Shown here: positions 25,886-34,258 of the stretch, piece after piece
How positions within the stretch are numbered: the stretch's first letter is position 1
How the letters are laid out: each line of letters opens with the position of its first letter
Origin: Ignavibacteriales bacterium
GTDB lineage: Bacteria; Bacteroidota; Ignavibacteria; Ignavibacteriales; Melioribacteraceae
NCBI GenBank assembly: GCA_016177735.1
Contig: JACOUS010000040.1
Coordinates: forward strand, 1 to 64,000
Direction: 5' to 3'
DNA length: 64,000 nt
Translations under genes and position numbers: made by a program
Notes under the pieces: generated by a model
The model's database searches: none
The model's input: the letters and a program-made list of their open reading frames with translations, nothing else
What the model was told of the DNA's origin: nothing

Positions 25886-26647
25886 CTATAACGAAAAAAT
25901 CTTTTTTAGTTTCTGTGAATATCGCTGGCTGAAATAGATGGTCTCTGAAAATCCTTTAAGGGTGGCGGTGAATGTTCCGTTAAACCACGGATTTATTTTT
26001 TCAATGTGATCTATGTTGATTATTGTACTGCGGTGCACTCTTAAAAAATTTTTATCGGGAAGCGAGGCTTCCCAGTTTTTTAATGATCTTTTTATAAATG
26101 ATTTTTTGCCGTCTGTGAAATAAATGTTGGTGTAGTCGCCCTCGGCTTTTATTAAAACAATTCTATTTACCGGAAGCAGAAACGTTTCTTCTTTGTTTTT
26201 GAAAAACAATTTATCATCGAGAGAAATTTTTGGGCTGCTGTACTCTTCGTTTAATAAATCGGCGCCGGCTATCTTTATATTTCTAATATGATCGAGCCGC
26301 TTATTTACGAGATTCAACAAGTCCTCTGTTCTAACCGGTTTGATGATGTAATCATCGGCGCTTAATTCCATTGCTTCTCTCATATCTTTTATATCGGCTC
26401 TCGCGGTTAGAAAAATAAAAGGGATGGCAGAAGTAGCTCTATCGATGTTCAAAATTTTTTTTACTTCAAAACCATTAATACCCGGCATTATTATATCGCA
26501 AATTATCAGATCTGGTTTTTCTTCGGCAGCTAATTTGATGCCGGTCATTCCGTTATCGGCGGAAAGAACTTCAAAACCGCTTTCTTCGAATATCTCAACA
26601 ATATTTCCCCGGATATCTTTTTCGTCTTCTATGATAAGCAGTTTCAT
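25886..26647 (-). CDS. LytTR-family response regulator
   Basis: 253 residues: receiver domain (about 1-120, phosphoacceptor D51 in LIICDIIMPGINGFE, conserved T in FLTARADI and K in YIIKPVR) followed by a LytTR DNA-binding domain (about 150-250, INRIVLIKAEGDYTNIYF, WEASLPDKNFLRVHRSTIINIDHI). Regulators of this type bind direct repeats upstream of target genes and commonly control surface or secreted factors. First gene of the run leading to the kinase (141 nt downstream) and the chemoreceptor. Here the cognate kinase may be the REC-kinase immediately downstream. Confidence 0.94.
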   Translation of the reverse strand: MKLLIIEDEKDIRGNIVEIFEESGFEVLSADNGMTGIKLAAEEKPDLIICDIIMPGINGFEVKKILNIDRATSAIPFIFLTARADIKDMREAMELSADDYIIKPVRTEDLLNLVNKRLDHIRNIKIAGADLLNEEYSSPKISLDDKLFFKNKEETFLLPVNRIVLIKAEGDYTNIYFTDGKKSFIKRSLKNWEASLPDKNFLRVHRSTIINIDHIEKINPWFNGTFTATLKGFSETIYFSQRYSQKLKKIFSL

Positions 26648-27093
26648 AAGTCGGTTTTGCTCAATTTGGGAGAATATCTTGTCCGCTAAGTAAACTTTTA
26701 GTATTTGGTCGGCGCCCTCATCTAAATATATATTTTTTCATTTATAAAATAAACTTGCTGTGTGAATTAAGATACTGCAACATCTTTAAACTTCACAAAG
26801 AACTTTCGCGGTCAAACAAAACGATCAACAAAAAAATTATTTGTGAATGGGAAAGAAATGTTTGTGGTGTCGGGTAAACAAAAATGGACCGATTAAAAAA
26901 TTTTCCACTTCCGCATGATCGTACCGGTAGAACTTTCGGGGGAACTCCATGATTTCTCTGTGCTGCCCGGTAAAATAAAAAAAATAAATTACGCTGGGTT
27001 CCGCAGAGAGATTGCTTTGCGGGATTCACCACAACAGAGGCTCACGGAGAAAAAATTTTAAAGTTATTTAAGAAACTCTATTGAGATAATTTT
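26648..27093. other. Intergenic region, nothing convincing
   Basis: 446 nt between two minus-strand operons. It contains AT-rich stretches around 26727-26752 and a GC-richer part near 26980-27040 with CAGAGAGATTGC that might be repeat debris. A 79-codon open frame here has no family features. I see no RNA gene or clear promoter. Confidence 0.4.
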
Positions 27094-28221
27094 TTATTCC
27101 AGCCTCTTGTGGAATCTCTTTGCGCTCAAAAATAAAATGAGTACACCCATCGAAAAAAGAATTGTTGTTTCGAGCCATAGTTCTGAGAAGCCGATTCCTT
27201 TTAAGATTACTCCGCGAATTATTGTAACAAAATAACGGAGCGGAATTACGTAAGTAACATATTGAATAATATTCGGCATGTTCTCTATCGGGAATGCAAA
27301 ACCGGAAAGATAAATCATCGGCATCATAACGCCGAACACGGTAACCATCATTGCCTGCTGCTGCGTTTTGGAAATTGTTGAGATAAAAAGTCCCAAGCCG
27401 AGTGTTGATAAAATGTAAATGAAAGAGGCAAATATGTAAAACGGAACACTTCCTCTAATTGGAATTCCAAACCAAAAAATCATTATCGAGTTTACGAGTG
27501 CCATTGTTGCAAAACCGAGTATAGCAAACGGAACAAGTTTCCCGATTATCATCTGCCACGGTTTAATCGGCGTTACAATAAGCTGTTCGAGTGTGCCGAG
27601 TTCTTTTTCTTTTACAATAGCAAGCGAAGTCAACAGTGTTGTGGTAAGCATTAAAATCAGCGCGGTAATACTAGGCACCATAAAATTTCTTGTGCGTAAT
27701 TCGGGATTGTACCAAACTCTAACTTCGGGTGAAATTGTTCCGGTAGAAAATTTTATTCCTTTGCGGTGAGCATTTTCCAAAACTATCTTTTGTGCAAAAC
27801 TTGAAGTTACACTTTGTGCATATCCGAAACCAATGGAACCTTTATTGCCGTCGGAGCCGTCAACGAGTGTTTGCACTTTGGTTGTTCTTCCGTTTGATAA
27901 ATCTTTTTCGAAATCTTTTGGAATCACAAGCCCGATCAAAACTTTTCCGGCGGCGATGTCATTCGTCATTTCGTCATAATTATCAACATAATCGACTACG
28001 CTGAAGTAACCGGACTGCGTAAATTTCTCAACATAAATTCTGCTCGATGTTGATTTATCCTGATCAAACACGGAAAGATTGATATTGTAGATATCGAGAT
28101 TGGCGGCATATCCGAGAATGATCGACTGAAGTATCGGTGCAATCAAAACAATGGCAAACATTTTCGGATCGCGCCCGAACTGGTGAAATTCTTTTTTGAT
28201 AAAGTGTAGTATGGTTTTCAT
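27094..28221 (-). CDS. ABC-2 type multidrug exporter permease (YbhR/YbhS-like)
   Basis: 375 residues from the chosen ATG. A cytoplasmic N-terminus (FIKKEFHQFGRDPKMF) leads to a membrane helix (VLIAPILQSIILGYA), a large extracytoplasmic domain (about 50-175) and five more helices ending in the typical PLRYFVTIIRGVILKG segment. This is the ABC-2 permease topology of the YbhS/YbhR and YhiI systems. Last gene of the exporter operon. A 14-residue longer start is possible but lies in the inverted-repeat tract next to the inserted four-helix gene; MKTILHFIKKEF is the normal N-terminus. No ribosome site is visible before either start. Confidence 0.9.
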   Translation of the reverse strand: MKTILHFIKKEFHQFGRDPKMFAIVLIAPILQSIILGYAANLDIYNINLSVFDQDKSTSSRIYVEKFTQSGYFSVVDYVDNYDEMTNDIAAGKVLIGLVIPKDFEKDLSNGRTTKVQTLVDGSDGNKGSIGFGYAQSVTSSFAQKIVLENAHRKGIKFSTGTISPEVRVWYNPELRTRNFMVPSITALILMLTTTLLTSLAIVKEKELGTLEQLIVTPIKPWQMIIGKLVPFAILGFATMALVNSIMIFWFGIPIRGSVPFYIFASFIYILSTLGLGLFISTISKTQQQAMMVTVFGVMMPMIYLSGFAFPIENMPNIIQYVTYVIPLRYFVTIIRGVILKGIGFSELWLETTILFSMGVLILFLSAKRFHKRLE

Positions 28222-28236
28222 GATATTATAGTATAA

Positions 28237-28257
28237 AGTATAATGTATAGAGTATAA
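28237..28257 (-). repeat. Inverted repeat, right end of four-helix-bundle unit
   Basis: On the minus strand reads TTATACTCTATACATTATACT. It matches, with one mismatch, the plus-strand sequence at 28699-28719, so the two form inverted repeats that flank the four-helix-bundle gene. Confidence 0.8.
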
Positions 28258-28268
28258 GTGCAAAATAT

Positions 28269-28628
28269 TTATTGGTTGCGTTCTATTCCGTTCGAATAAG
28301 CGTTAATTAATCTTCCAACTTCTTCAGCATCTGTGAACAATGCTGAAGTGTCGGCATATTTTAAATCATGAGAAAGAATGAGTAAATATTTTGTTTCTTC
28401 GAGTGATGTTTCGGAGATATTCAAAAATCTTAGCTTGTCTGCAGAACTTCTTTTTTTGTAACCCTCGGCAATATTACTCGGAACCGAAACCGCCGCTCTT
28501 CTTATCTGTGAAGTAATGCCGTAAAGTTCTTCCTTTGGAAAAGATTTGGTAATCTGATATATTTTTAAAACTAGTTGATGAGCTTTTTGCCAGACTACTA
28601 ATTCAGTAAATCTTGTTGTCTTTTCCAT
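28269..28628 (-). CDS. Four-helix bundle protein (S23/IVS-like family)
   Basis: 119 residues with the family signature: FTELVVWQKAHQLVLKIYQI at the start, FPKEELYGITSQIRRAAVSVP, NIAEGYKKRS and a C-terminal helix. Members were first found as ORFs in 23S rRNA intervening sequences and related to the Avd accessory protein of diversity-generating retroelements; their cellular function is unknown. No reverse transcriptase is nearby. The gene interrupts an ABC exporter operon between the two permease genes and is flanked by 21-bp inverted repeats, which suggests insertion as a unit. The gene is intact and shares the operon's orientation, so it would be co-transcribed. Confidence 0.93.
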   Translation of the reverse strand: MEKTTRFTELVVWQKAHQLVLKIYQITKSFPKEELYGITSQIRRAAVSVPSNIAEGYKKRSSADKLRFLNISETSLEETKYLLILSHDLKYADTSALFTDAEEVGRLINAYSNGIERNQ

Positions 28629-28698
28629 TTTTCCCTCTTAAATATTTTTTTGTGATTCTTTTACTACTTACTTCTGACTTCTTATTTCTTATTATACT

Positions 28699-28719
28699 TT
28701 ATACTCTATACCTTATACT
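28699..28719 (+). repeat. Inverted repeat, left end of four-helix-bundle unit
   Basis: Reads TTATACTCTATACCTTATACT and pairs with 28237-28257 (20 of 21 bases). Further TTATACTTTATAC copies beside both ends show the tract is built of a TATAC-rich short repeat. Confidence 0.8.
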
Positions 28720-28726
28720 GTACACA

Positions 28727-29884
28727 TCATCCTTTCTTCCCCGCGTATCTTTTAGCTGCAATCGCAAGTACAACCGTTGAAAACAGCAGCAGATACAAAA
28801 GCTGGTCCCAAAAGACTGCGACACCTTCGCCTTTCAACAAAATTGCGCGCAGACAAACAATAAAAAATTTTGAGGGCGTTACATTTGTAATAATTTGTAC
28901 CGGCAAAGGCATACTGTCTATCGGAAAAATAAATCCCGATAACAACAGAGAGGGAATCATAGAAATAAGAGTTCCGATTTGAAATGCTACTTGCTGTGAA
29001 TCGGAAATGGTAGAGACCAGTAAACCCAAACAGAGCGATGCAAAAAGAAAAATTAATATGCTTACCGAAAGCCAGAAGAAACTTCCTTTGATAACTATTC
29101 CAAATAAAACATAACCGGCAAAAAGAATTAGCGCAGCATTTATGAGCGCAATAATTATGTACGGAATTGTTTTGCCGATCATCAATTCAAAAGTTGAAAG
29201 AGGCGAAACATTAATCTGTTCGATTGTGCCTCTCTCTTTTTCGCGCACTATTGATAACGCAATCGTAATTACCGCAACAACAATTAAAATCATTCCGATC
29301 AACCCGGGCAGAAGAAACATTGTGGAATTTAATTCCGGATTAAACCAGAAGCGCGGCTCCAATTGCACGGGCGTTGAAACTTTCATTCCGTTCCGCGCGA
29401 GAAATTCGCTTTGCAGTTTTGCTGAGAAATTCATCGTGGCAATGTTCACATAATTCATTATCACCGTTGCCGTGTTGCCGTCAACGCCGTCGATTAAGTA
29501 TTGGATTTTTGCTTCGCGGTTTGAATTTACTTCTCTCGAAAAATTTTTCGGAATTACAATTACGCACTGCGCAAGTTTTTCATCGAGATATTTTTTTATT
29601 TGATGATCGGAATCGAGATAATCAACGAGATCAAAGTAATCGCTACTTGTTAACGATTTGATAAAACTTCTGCCGGCAGAAGATTTGTCGTGATCATAAA
29701 CCGCTATTTTAATATGATGAACGTCGAAGTTGATTGCGTAGCCGAACATAACAAGCAGAAAAACCGGAAAGAGAAAAATAACTGCAAGCATTCTCGCATC
29801 GCGAGAGAGCTGCTTCATTTCTTTTTTTGCGATCGCTTTAATTCTTGTCAAACTTTCTTTTGCATGAACTTTTTTCAACATCAC
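28727..29884 (-). CDS. ABC-2 type multidrug exporter permease
   Basis: 385 residues, paralogous in architecture to the permease at the operon end: cytoplasmic start (AIAKKEMKQLSRDARML), membrane helix (LFPVFLLVMFGYAINFD), large external domain with NFSREVNSNREAKIQYLIDG, then five helices and SKFFIVCLRAILLKG near the end. The start codon overlaps the stop of the upstream ATPase gene, so translation is probably coupled. With the second permease it would form a heterodimeric membrane channel, as YbhS with YbhR. Substrates of related systems include cationic drugs and dyes; here unknown. Confidence 0.92.
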   Translation of the reverse strand: MMLKKVHAKESLTRIKAIAKKEMKQLSRDARMLAVIFLFPVFLLVMFGYAINFDVHHIKIAVYDHDKSSAGRSFIKSLTSSDYFDLVDYLDSDHQIKKYLDEKLAQCVIVIPKNFSREVNSNREAKIQYLIDGVDGNTATVIMNYVNIATMNFSAKLQSEFLARNGMKVSTPVQLEPRFWFNPELNSTMFLLPGLIGMILIVVAVITIALSIVREKERGTIEQINVSPLSTFELMIGKTIPYIIIALINAALILFAGYVLFGIVIKGSFFWLSVSILIFLFASLCLGLLVSTISDSQQVAFQIGTLISMIPSLLLSGFIFPIDSMPLPVQIITNVTPSKFFIVCLRAILLKGEGVAVFWDQLLYLLLFSTVVLAIAAKRYAGKKG

Positions 29885-30807
29885 TTTGCCTTCTCTTCCA
29901 AAAGATGAATAAACACGTCTTCGAGCGTTGGAATTATTTTACCGATCCGTTTGATTGATATCATGTTGCTGCTGAACAGCGCGGTAATTTGTTCAATATT
30001 TTGGAAATTGTTGTTGACGATCAAGTGAAGATTATTTCCGAAGATTGAAGTCTCGCCGGTAAAATTTTGCTTTTCGAGTAATTCCATTGCATCAACTGTT
30101 TTGTCGCATTCTATTTCGAAGATCGGATTTTTGATGTAATTGGTTTTCAACTGTTTCGAATTTCCCTCTGCAATCAGTTTGCCGGCATTAATTAAAATTA
30201 TGTTGCCGCAATATTCGGCTTCTTCCAAATAGTGCGTTGTTACAAGCACTGTAATTCCTTCTGCGGAAAGATCATTTATCAATTCCCAAAAATTTCTACG
30301 CGAGATCGGATCGACTCCGCTTGTCGGCTCGTCAAGGAAAACAATTTGCGGTTTGTGAATTACTGCCGTGCCGAGTGCGAGCCGCTGTTTAATTCCGCCG
30401 GGCAAAGAGCCGGTGATAAGCTTTTCTTTTCCTTCGAGAAATGCCGTCTTTAAAACCCACTTCTTCCGTTCGTTTAAAATTTTTCCTTCCAAGCCGTACA
30501 CGCCGCCAAAGAATTCGATGTTCTCTTCAACGGTCAAATCATTGTAAAGAGAAAATCTTTGCGACATGTAACCGATATTCTGTTTTACTTTATCGGGCTC
30601 TGTAACAACGCTGAACCCGCCGACAAGTGCATCGCCGTTAGTAGGCTCAAGCAAGCCGCAGAGCATTCTGATTGTTGTAGATTTGCCGGCACCGTTCGCA
30701 CCGAGAAATCCGAACACTTCGCCTTTCTTCACACTGAACGAAACATTATCGACTGCAGTGAATTTGCCGAAATGTTTTGAGAGATTATTTACTTCGATAC
30801 TTTTCAT
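29881..30807 (-). CDS. ABC transporter ATPase (exporter, partner A)
   Basis: 308-residue ATPase that powers the exporter. Walker A GANGAGKST, Q-loop region YMSQRF, signature replaced by LPGGIKQRL (canonical LSGGQ), Walker B FLDEPTSGVDP with catalytic Glu, and an intact H-loop TTHYLEEAE. The C-terminal extension (about 225-308) is typical of DrrA/YbhF-type ATPases. The second ATPase of the operon has the opposite pattern of defects. ATG at 30807 is chosen over a GTG four codons upstream because MKSIEVNNLSKHF is the usual start. It overlaps the downstream permease start by a few bases. Confidence 0.95.
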   Translation of the reverse strand: MKSIEVNNLSKHFGKFTAVDNVSFSVKKGEVFGFLGANGAGKSTTIRMLCGLLEPTNGDALVGGFSVVTEPDKVKQNIGYMSQRFSLYNDLTVEENIEFFGGVYGLEGKILNERKKWVLKTAFLEGKEKLITGSLPGGIKQRLALGTAVIHKPQIVFLDEPTSGVDPISRRNFWELINDLSAEGITVLVTTHYLEEAEYCGNIILINAGKLIAEGNSKQLKTNYIKNPIFEIECDKTVDAMELLEKQNFTGETSIFGNNLHLIVNNNFQNIEQITALFSSNMISIKRIGKIIPTLEDVFIHLLEEKAK

Positions 30808-30823
30808 AACCGTTAGCACCCGT

Positions 30824-30877
30824 GAAGTCAGAATTCAGAATTGCTTTTAGATATGCGTCTAAAAGTTTGCTGACTTC
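30824..30877. repeat. Hairpin repeat in operon spacer
   Basis: GAAGTCAG (30824-30831) and CTGACTTC (30870-30877) are exact inverted repeats enclosing a second hairpin, CTTTTAGA/TCTAAAAG (30844-30851 and 30858-30865). It lies between the TolC and ATPase-A genes. The GACTTCTG-type sequence recurs in two other spacers of this operon. Confidence 0.7.
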
Positions 30878-30884
30878 TATCAGT

Positions 30885-32198
30885 TTAATAAATTTTTCTG
30901 CCCGTCGATTTTTCCAGCCGCACTTTTGCAAGTTGAAAATCAACAAGCGCATTACTCAATTTTGTCTTTGCATCGAGGAGAGAAACTTCGGCATCGATTA
31001 AATCCGTGCTCGTTGCCATTTGCTGATTATACTTCTCGCTTGTAATTCTATAATTCTCTTCTGTTTGTTCAACAGATTTTTTGTTCACTTCAACTTTATC
31101 AAACTCGCCGATAAGTTTTAAATACGCTTGATAAACTTCCAGTTCGATGTTCTCTTTTATTTGTTCGTAAGCTGTTTGTGTCTGCACAAGCTGCTGTTCG
31201 GCTTGCGTTGTTTGCGAAGATGTGTAACCCCAATTCCACAAATCCCAATTGAGCGAAACTCCAACATCCCACGTATCTTTGAACTCATCTTTTAAAGGTG
31301 TAATTCTTTGGTTCGGTCTGCTGTAATAAAAATTTCCGAACAAATAAACGGAAGGAAACCAAGTGCTGTTTGCTGCGTTAACCGTTTCTTCGCCGGCGTT
31401 AATCCTAAACTGTGCGGCTTTAAGTTCTTCGCGTGCGTTTAATGCTTCGCCGATTAGTTCGTCATATTTGAAGTCGATTCCTTCAACAGAAATTTCTGCG
31501 GCAGAGATTTCGGTTTGCTCTGTAAGATTAAATCCCAAAATTTTATTGAATGCCGCTTGTGAAATTTTAAAATTGTTCTCCGATTCAATTTTTGCCAGCT
31601 TAACATTTGCAAACTGAACTTCGAGCTTCAGATAATCATTCTTTGTAACAAGTTCGTTATCGAGAAATTTCTTTGTATCGGCAAGGTGACTTTCAAGCTG
31701 TCTCAAATTCTCTTCAACGAGTGTCAAAACTTTTTGTGATTTGTAAATATTCCAGAATGACGAGTGAATTGCGAGCGCCGTTTCGTTCGCATCTTTGTTG
31801 TAATCGTTCAACGAAGCTTCATAATAAAATTCCGCTGCGCTTTTTAAGGACGATAATCTAAACCCCGTGAAGAGCGGTTGTTGAAGAGAAAGTTTGACAC
31901 CGTAATTATTCAAAATAGCATCTTGAATTTTTACCGGCGTTGGAGAACTTGGAAGTTTTACTTCAAACGGCGGAACACTGCTCAATCTTGTGTAGCTTGC
32001 ACCGAGATTAAGTTTGGGCAGCATCTGCGATGTTGTTTCGGTTACCTTTGCTTCCGCTCCGATTCTTTTTGCTCTCGAAATTTTCAGAGCTTTGCTGTTC
32101 TCTAGTCCAAGTCTCAAACTTTCTTCGAGCGTCAATATTTTTGTTTGTGCAAAACTTGCTGCGGTAAAAATTATTATTACAAAAAATATTTTCTTCAT
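30885..32198 (-). CDS. TolC family outer-membrane efflux protein
   Basis: 437 residues: signal peptide MKKIFFVIIIFTAASFAQ, then two outer-membrane-factor repeats of long coiled-coil helices with short strands (SLRLGLENSKALKIS, SYTRLSSVPPF, RPNQRITP, WDVGVSLNWDLWNWG, STGRKIY). This forms the outer-membrane exit duct of the tripartite exporter encoded by the operon. AAGAAGG lies 8 nt before the ATG. Presence of the duct inside the operon makes the system self-contained, unlike E. coli ybhGFSR, which uses the separately encoded TolC. Confidence 0.94.
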   Translation of the reverse strand: MKKIFFVIIIFTAASFAQTKILTLEESLRLGLENSKALKISRAKRIGAEAKVTETTSQMLPKLNLGASYTRLSSVPPFEVKLPSSPTPVKIQDAILNNYGVKLSLQQPLFTGFRLSSLKSAAEFYYEASLNDYNKDANETALAIHSSFWNIYKSQKVLTLVEENLRQLESHLADTKKFLDNELVTKNDYLKLEVQFANVKLAKIESENNFKISQAAFNKILGFNLTEQTEISAAEISVEGIDFKYDELIGEALNAREELKAAQFRINAGEETVNAANSTWFPSVYLFGNFYYSRPNQRITPLKDEFKDTWDVGVSLNWDLWNWGYTSSQTTQAEQQLVQTQTAYEQIKENIELEVYQAYLKLIGEFDKVEVNKKSVEQTEENYRITSEKYNQQMATSTDLIDAEVSLLDAKTKLSNALVDFQLAKVRLEKSTGRKIY

Positions 32199-32241
32199 GA
32201 TAAAACCTTCTTATAAATTCCGACTTCTGATTCCTGTCTTC

Positions 32242-32260
32242 TCCGAAGGAGTACTTCGGA
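32242..32260. repeat. Hairpin TCCGAAG-GAGTA-CTTCGGA in operon spacer
   Basis: Perfect 7-bp stem with a five-base loop between the ATPase-B and TolC genes, bounded on both sides by GACTTCTG (32222 and 32263). It resembles a dispersed intergenic repeat rather than a terminator, since no T-run follows. Confidence 0.65.
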
Positions 32261-32278
32261 TTGACTTCTGCTTTTCAG

Positions 32279-33205
32279 CTACTTAATTAAATGAATAAAC
32301 ACGTTTTCGAGCGATGGTGTAATAACCCGTTTATCAAAAATTTCAACGCCTTTCTGCATTAATACTTTTTCAATCGATGGAAAATTTTCTTCGTAACTGT
32401 TCAAAACAATATTTATTCTATCGCCGAACATCTGCGATTCAAACTCTGTATTATCTTTTATTAATTGATATGCCTTGCGGATCGGTGCGCACACAAGTTC
32501 AACGACTTCTTTGTTCAACGCCTCTTTAATTTTTTGCGGTGAATCAAGCGCAATTATTTCGCCATTGTTCATCATCGCTACACGGTTGCATCGTTCGGCT
32601 TCGTCGAGATACGGCGTCGACATAAAAATCGTAATTCCCTCTTTGAGCAGTCCGGCAAGAATTTTCCAAAAGTCGCGCCGCGATACCGGATCGACACCGG
32701 TTGTTGGTTCATCAAGAAAAATTATTTTCGGTTTATGAATTAAACTGCACGCAAGTGCAAGTTTCTGTTTCATTCCGCCGGAAAGTTTATCGGCAAGTCT
32801 ATCGCGGAATGATTTTAAGCGCGTGAACTCGAGCAGTTCGTCTCTGCGCTCGTGATAATTTTTTACATTATGTATGTCGGCAAAAAATTCTATGTTTTCG
32901 TCAACTGTTAAATCTCCGTAAAGGCTGAACCTCTGCGATAAATAACCAATATTATTTTGAATCTCTTTTGTGTTCTGTTCGATATTTTTTCCGAGTACGT
33001 TTACTTCGCCTTCGTCAATTTTCAGAAGTCCGCACAAAATTCTAATTGTAGTTGTTTTGCCGGCGCCATCCGGACCAACGAGTCCAAACATTTCACCTTC
33101 ATTCACAGAAAGAGAAATTCCGTTTACGGCTTTAACGTTACCGTAAGATTTGTGAAGATTATTTATTTCGATTATTTGTTTCGTGTTGCGAGTTTCAGTT
33201 TTCAT
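32279..33205 (-). CDS. ABC transporter ATPase (exporter, partner B)
   Basis: 308-residue ATPase: Walker A GPDGAGKTT, signature LSGGMKQKL (canonical), Walker B IIFLDEPTTGVDP with catalytic Glu, but the H-loop reads MSTPYLDEAERC, with Pro where the switch His is expected. C-terminal extension as in partner A. The two ATPases correspond to the two halves of fused YbhF. If they pair, partner A's Walker and His with partner B's signature make one full site, and the other site is degenerate. The start overlaps by ATGA a 13-codon upstream reading frame. Confidence 0.95.
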   Translation of the reverse strand: MKTETRNTKQIIEINNLHKSYGNVKAVNGISLSVNEGEMFGLVGPDGAGKTTTIRILCGLLKIDEGEVNVLGKNIEQNTKEIQNNIGYLSQRFSLYGDLTVDENIEFFADIHNVKNYHERRDELLEFTRLKSFRDRLADKLSGGMKQKLALACSLIHKPKIIFLDEPTTGVDPVSRRDFWKILAGLLKEGITIFMSTPYLDEAERCNRVAMMNNGEIIALDSPQKIKEALNKEVVELVCAPIRKAYQLIKDNTEFESQMFGDRINIVLNSYEENFPSIEKVLMQKGVEIFDKRVITPSLENVFIHLIK

Positions 33206-33243
33206 GTTCCGGCTGCCAAACCTTCAAAACGTTCAACTTTCAT
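33202..33243 (-). CDS. 13-codon ORF coupled to the ATPase-B start
   Basis: Encodes MKVERFEGLAAGT, with a strong AAGGAAGG site before its ATG and a stop that overlaps the ATPase-B start as ATGA. The first seven residues resemble the N-terminus common in four-helix-bundle proteins (MKIERFED type), so it may be the stub of a second such gene, or a leader peptide that couples translation. No coding conservation can be tested here. Confidence 0.35.
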   Translation of the reverse strand: MKVERFEGLAAGT

Positions 33244-33286
33244 GTTACCTTCCTTTTTACTTTGTAACTTTAAAACCTTCCAGCCT

Positions 33287-34255
33287 TCAACCGGAAATCT
33301 TTATTACCGCATCTGCCGGCATTCCCGGTTTCAATTCAAATTTCGGATTGCTGATTTTTATCTTCACTTCAAATACAAGTTTGGTTCTTTCATCTTTGGT
33401 TTGAATATTCTTCGGAGTAAACTCTGCTTCGGGAGAAATGAAAATAACTTCGCCTTCAAAAATTTTTTCCTCGAATGAATCAACTGTTACTTCCGCTTTC
33501 TGTCCGAGTTTCACTTTGCCAAGATCTGTTTCCGCAACATAGATGGAGAGTTCAACATTTGATAAGTCGGAAACTTTAACAAGCGAAGACATCATGGAAA
33601 CTGTTTCGCCTTCTTCTACAAATTTTTTAACTACGTATCCGTTGATAGGGGAAGTTACACTGCAATCGCGTAAACTTTTTTCGATTAACCCGATTGCGGC
33701 TTCGGCTTTTTCATAATTTGCTTTCGCTTGTGCGATTTCCTCCGGGCGTGCTATGTTTTTAATCTTTGCAAAATTTTCTTTTGCAGAATTAAGCTGTGCT
33801 TGTGCAATATCGAAATGGGCAATTACATCTTCATATTGTTTTTTAGTTATTGCCTGCTGTTCGAAAAGATTGCTCATTCTTTCTTTATCGGCTTGTGCGA
33901 GATTAAAATTTGCTTCTGCTTGTTTTAATCCTTCTGCGGCTTGCGCAACATCTTCTCTGCGCGCACCTTTCACGATAAGATCGTATTGTGCTTTCGCAAT
34001 ATCGCTTGCTGCTTGCGCTTGCTTTAACTGCAGTTCGAGCGATTCTTTATCTATTGTTAATAGAGTATCGCCCGAATTTATTTTAGACCCTTCATCTTTA
34101 AAAATTCTCTGCACTCTGCCGGCGGTTTGTGCACTGATTACTACTTCGGTTGCTTCAATTGTTCCCGATTCTTCGATAATATTTTTGTCGTTTCCGCCGC
34201 AAGCGAAAAGAATCAATAACAAAGAAGTTGATAAAAAACTTTTCATCGTTTTCAT
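33287..34255 (-). CDS. HlyD-family efflux adaptor (YbhG-like lipoprotein)
   Basis: 322 residues: lipoprotein signal ending LILFACGG (Cys19), lipoyl/barrel-sandwich halves (SAQTAGRVQRIFKDEGSKINSGDTLL and TSPINGYVVKKFVEEGETV, each given in part), between them a long helical hairpin rich in Ala, Gln and Glu (about 70-190), then a beta-barrel domain (VELSIYVAETDLGKVKLGQ) and a membrane-proximal end (LKPGMPADAVI). This periplasmic adaptor bridges the ABC permeases to TolC. It starts 3 nt after the TetR gene stop, so the regulator and exporter share one transcript. Confidence 0.93.
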   Translation of the reverse strand: MKTMKSFLSTSLLLILFACGGNDKNIIEESGTIEATEVVISAQTAGRVQRIFKDEGSKINSGDTLLTIDKESLELQLKQAQAASDIAKAQYDLIVKGARREDVAQAAEGLKQAEANFNLAQADKERMSNLFEQQAITKKQYEDVIAHFDIAQAQLNSAKENFAKIKNIARPEEIAQAKANYEKAEAAIGLIEKSLRDCSVTSPINGYVVKKFVEEGETVSMMSSLVKVSDLSNVELSIYVAETDLGKVKLGQKAEVTVDSFEEKIFEGEVIFISPEAEFTPKNIQTKDERTKLVFEVKIKISNPKFELKPGMPADAVIKISG

Positions 34256-34258
34256 TTT

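Noticed and set aside
26793-27032. 79-codon open frame on the minus strand
   Set aside because: Composition is unlike neighbours, no ribosome site or family motif; likely chance frame in intergenic DNA.
32957-33478. 173-codon open frame on the plus strand
   Set aside because: Antisense to the ATPase-B start and the adaptor gene; Phe-rich shadow translation.
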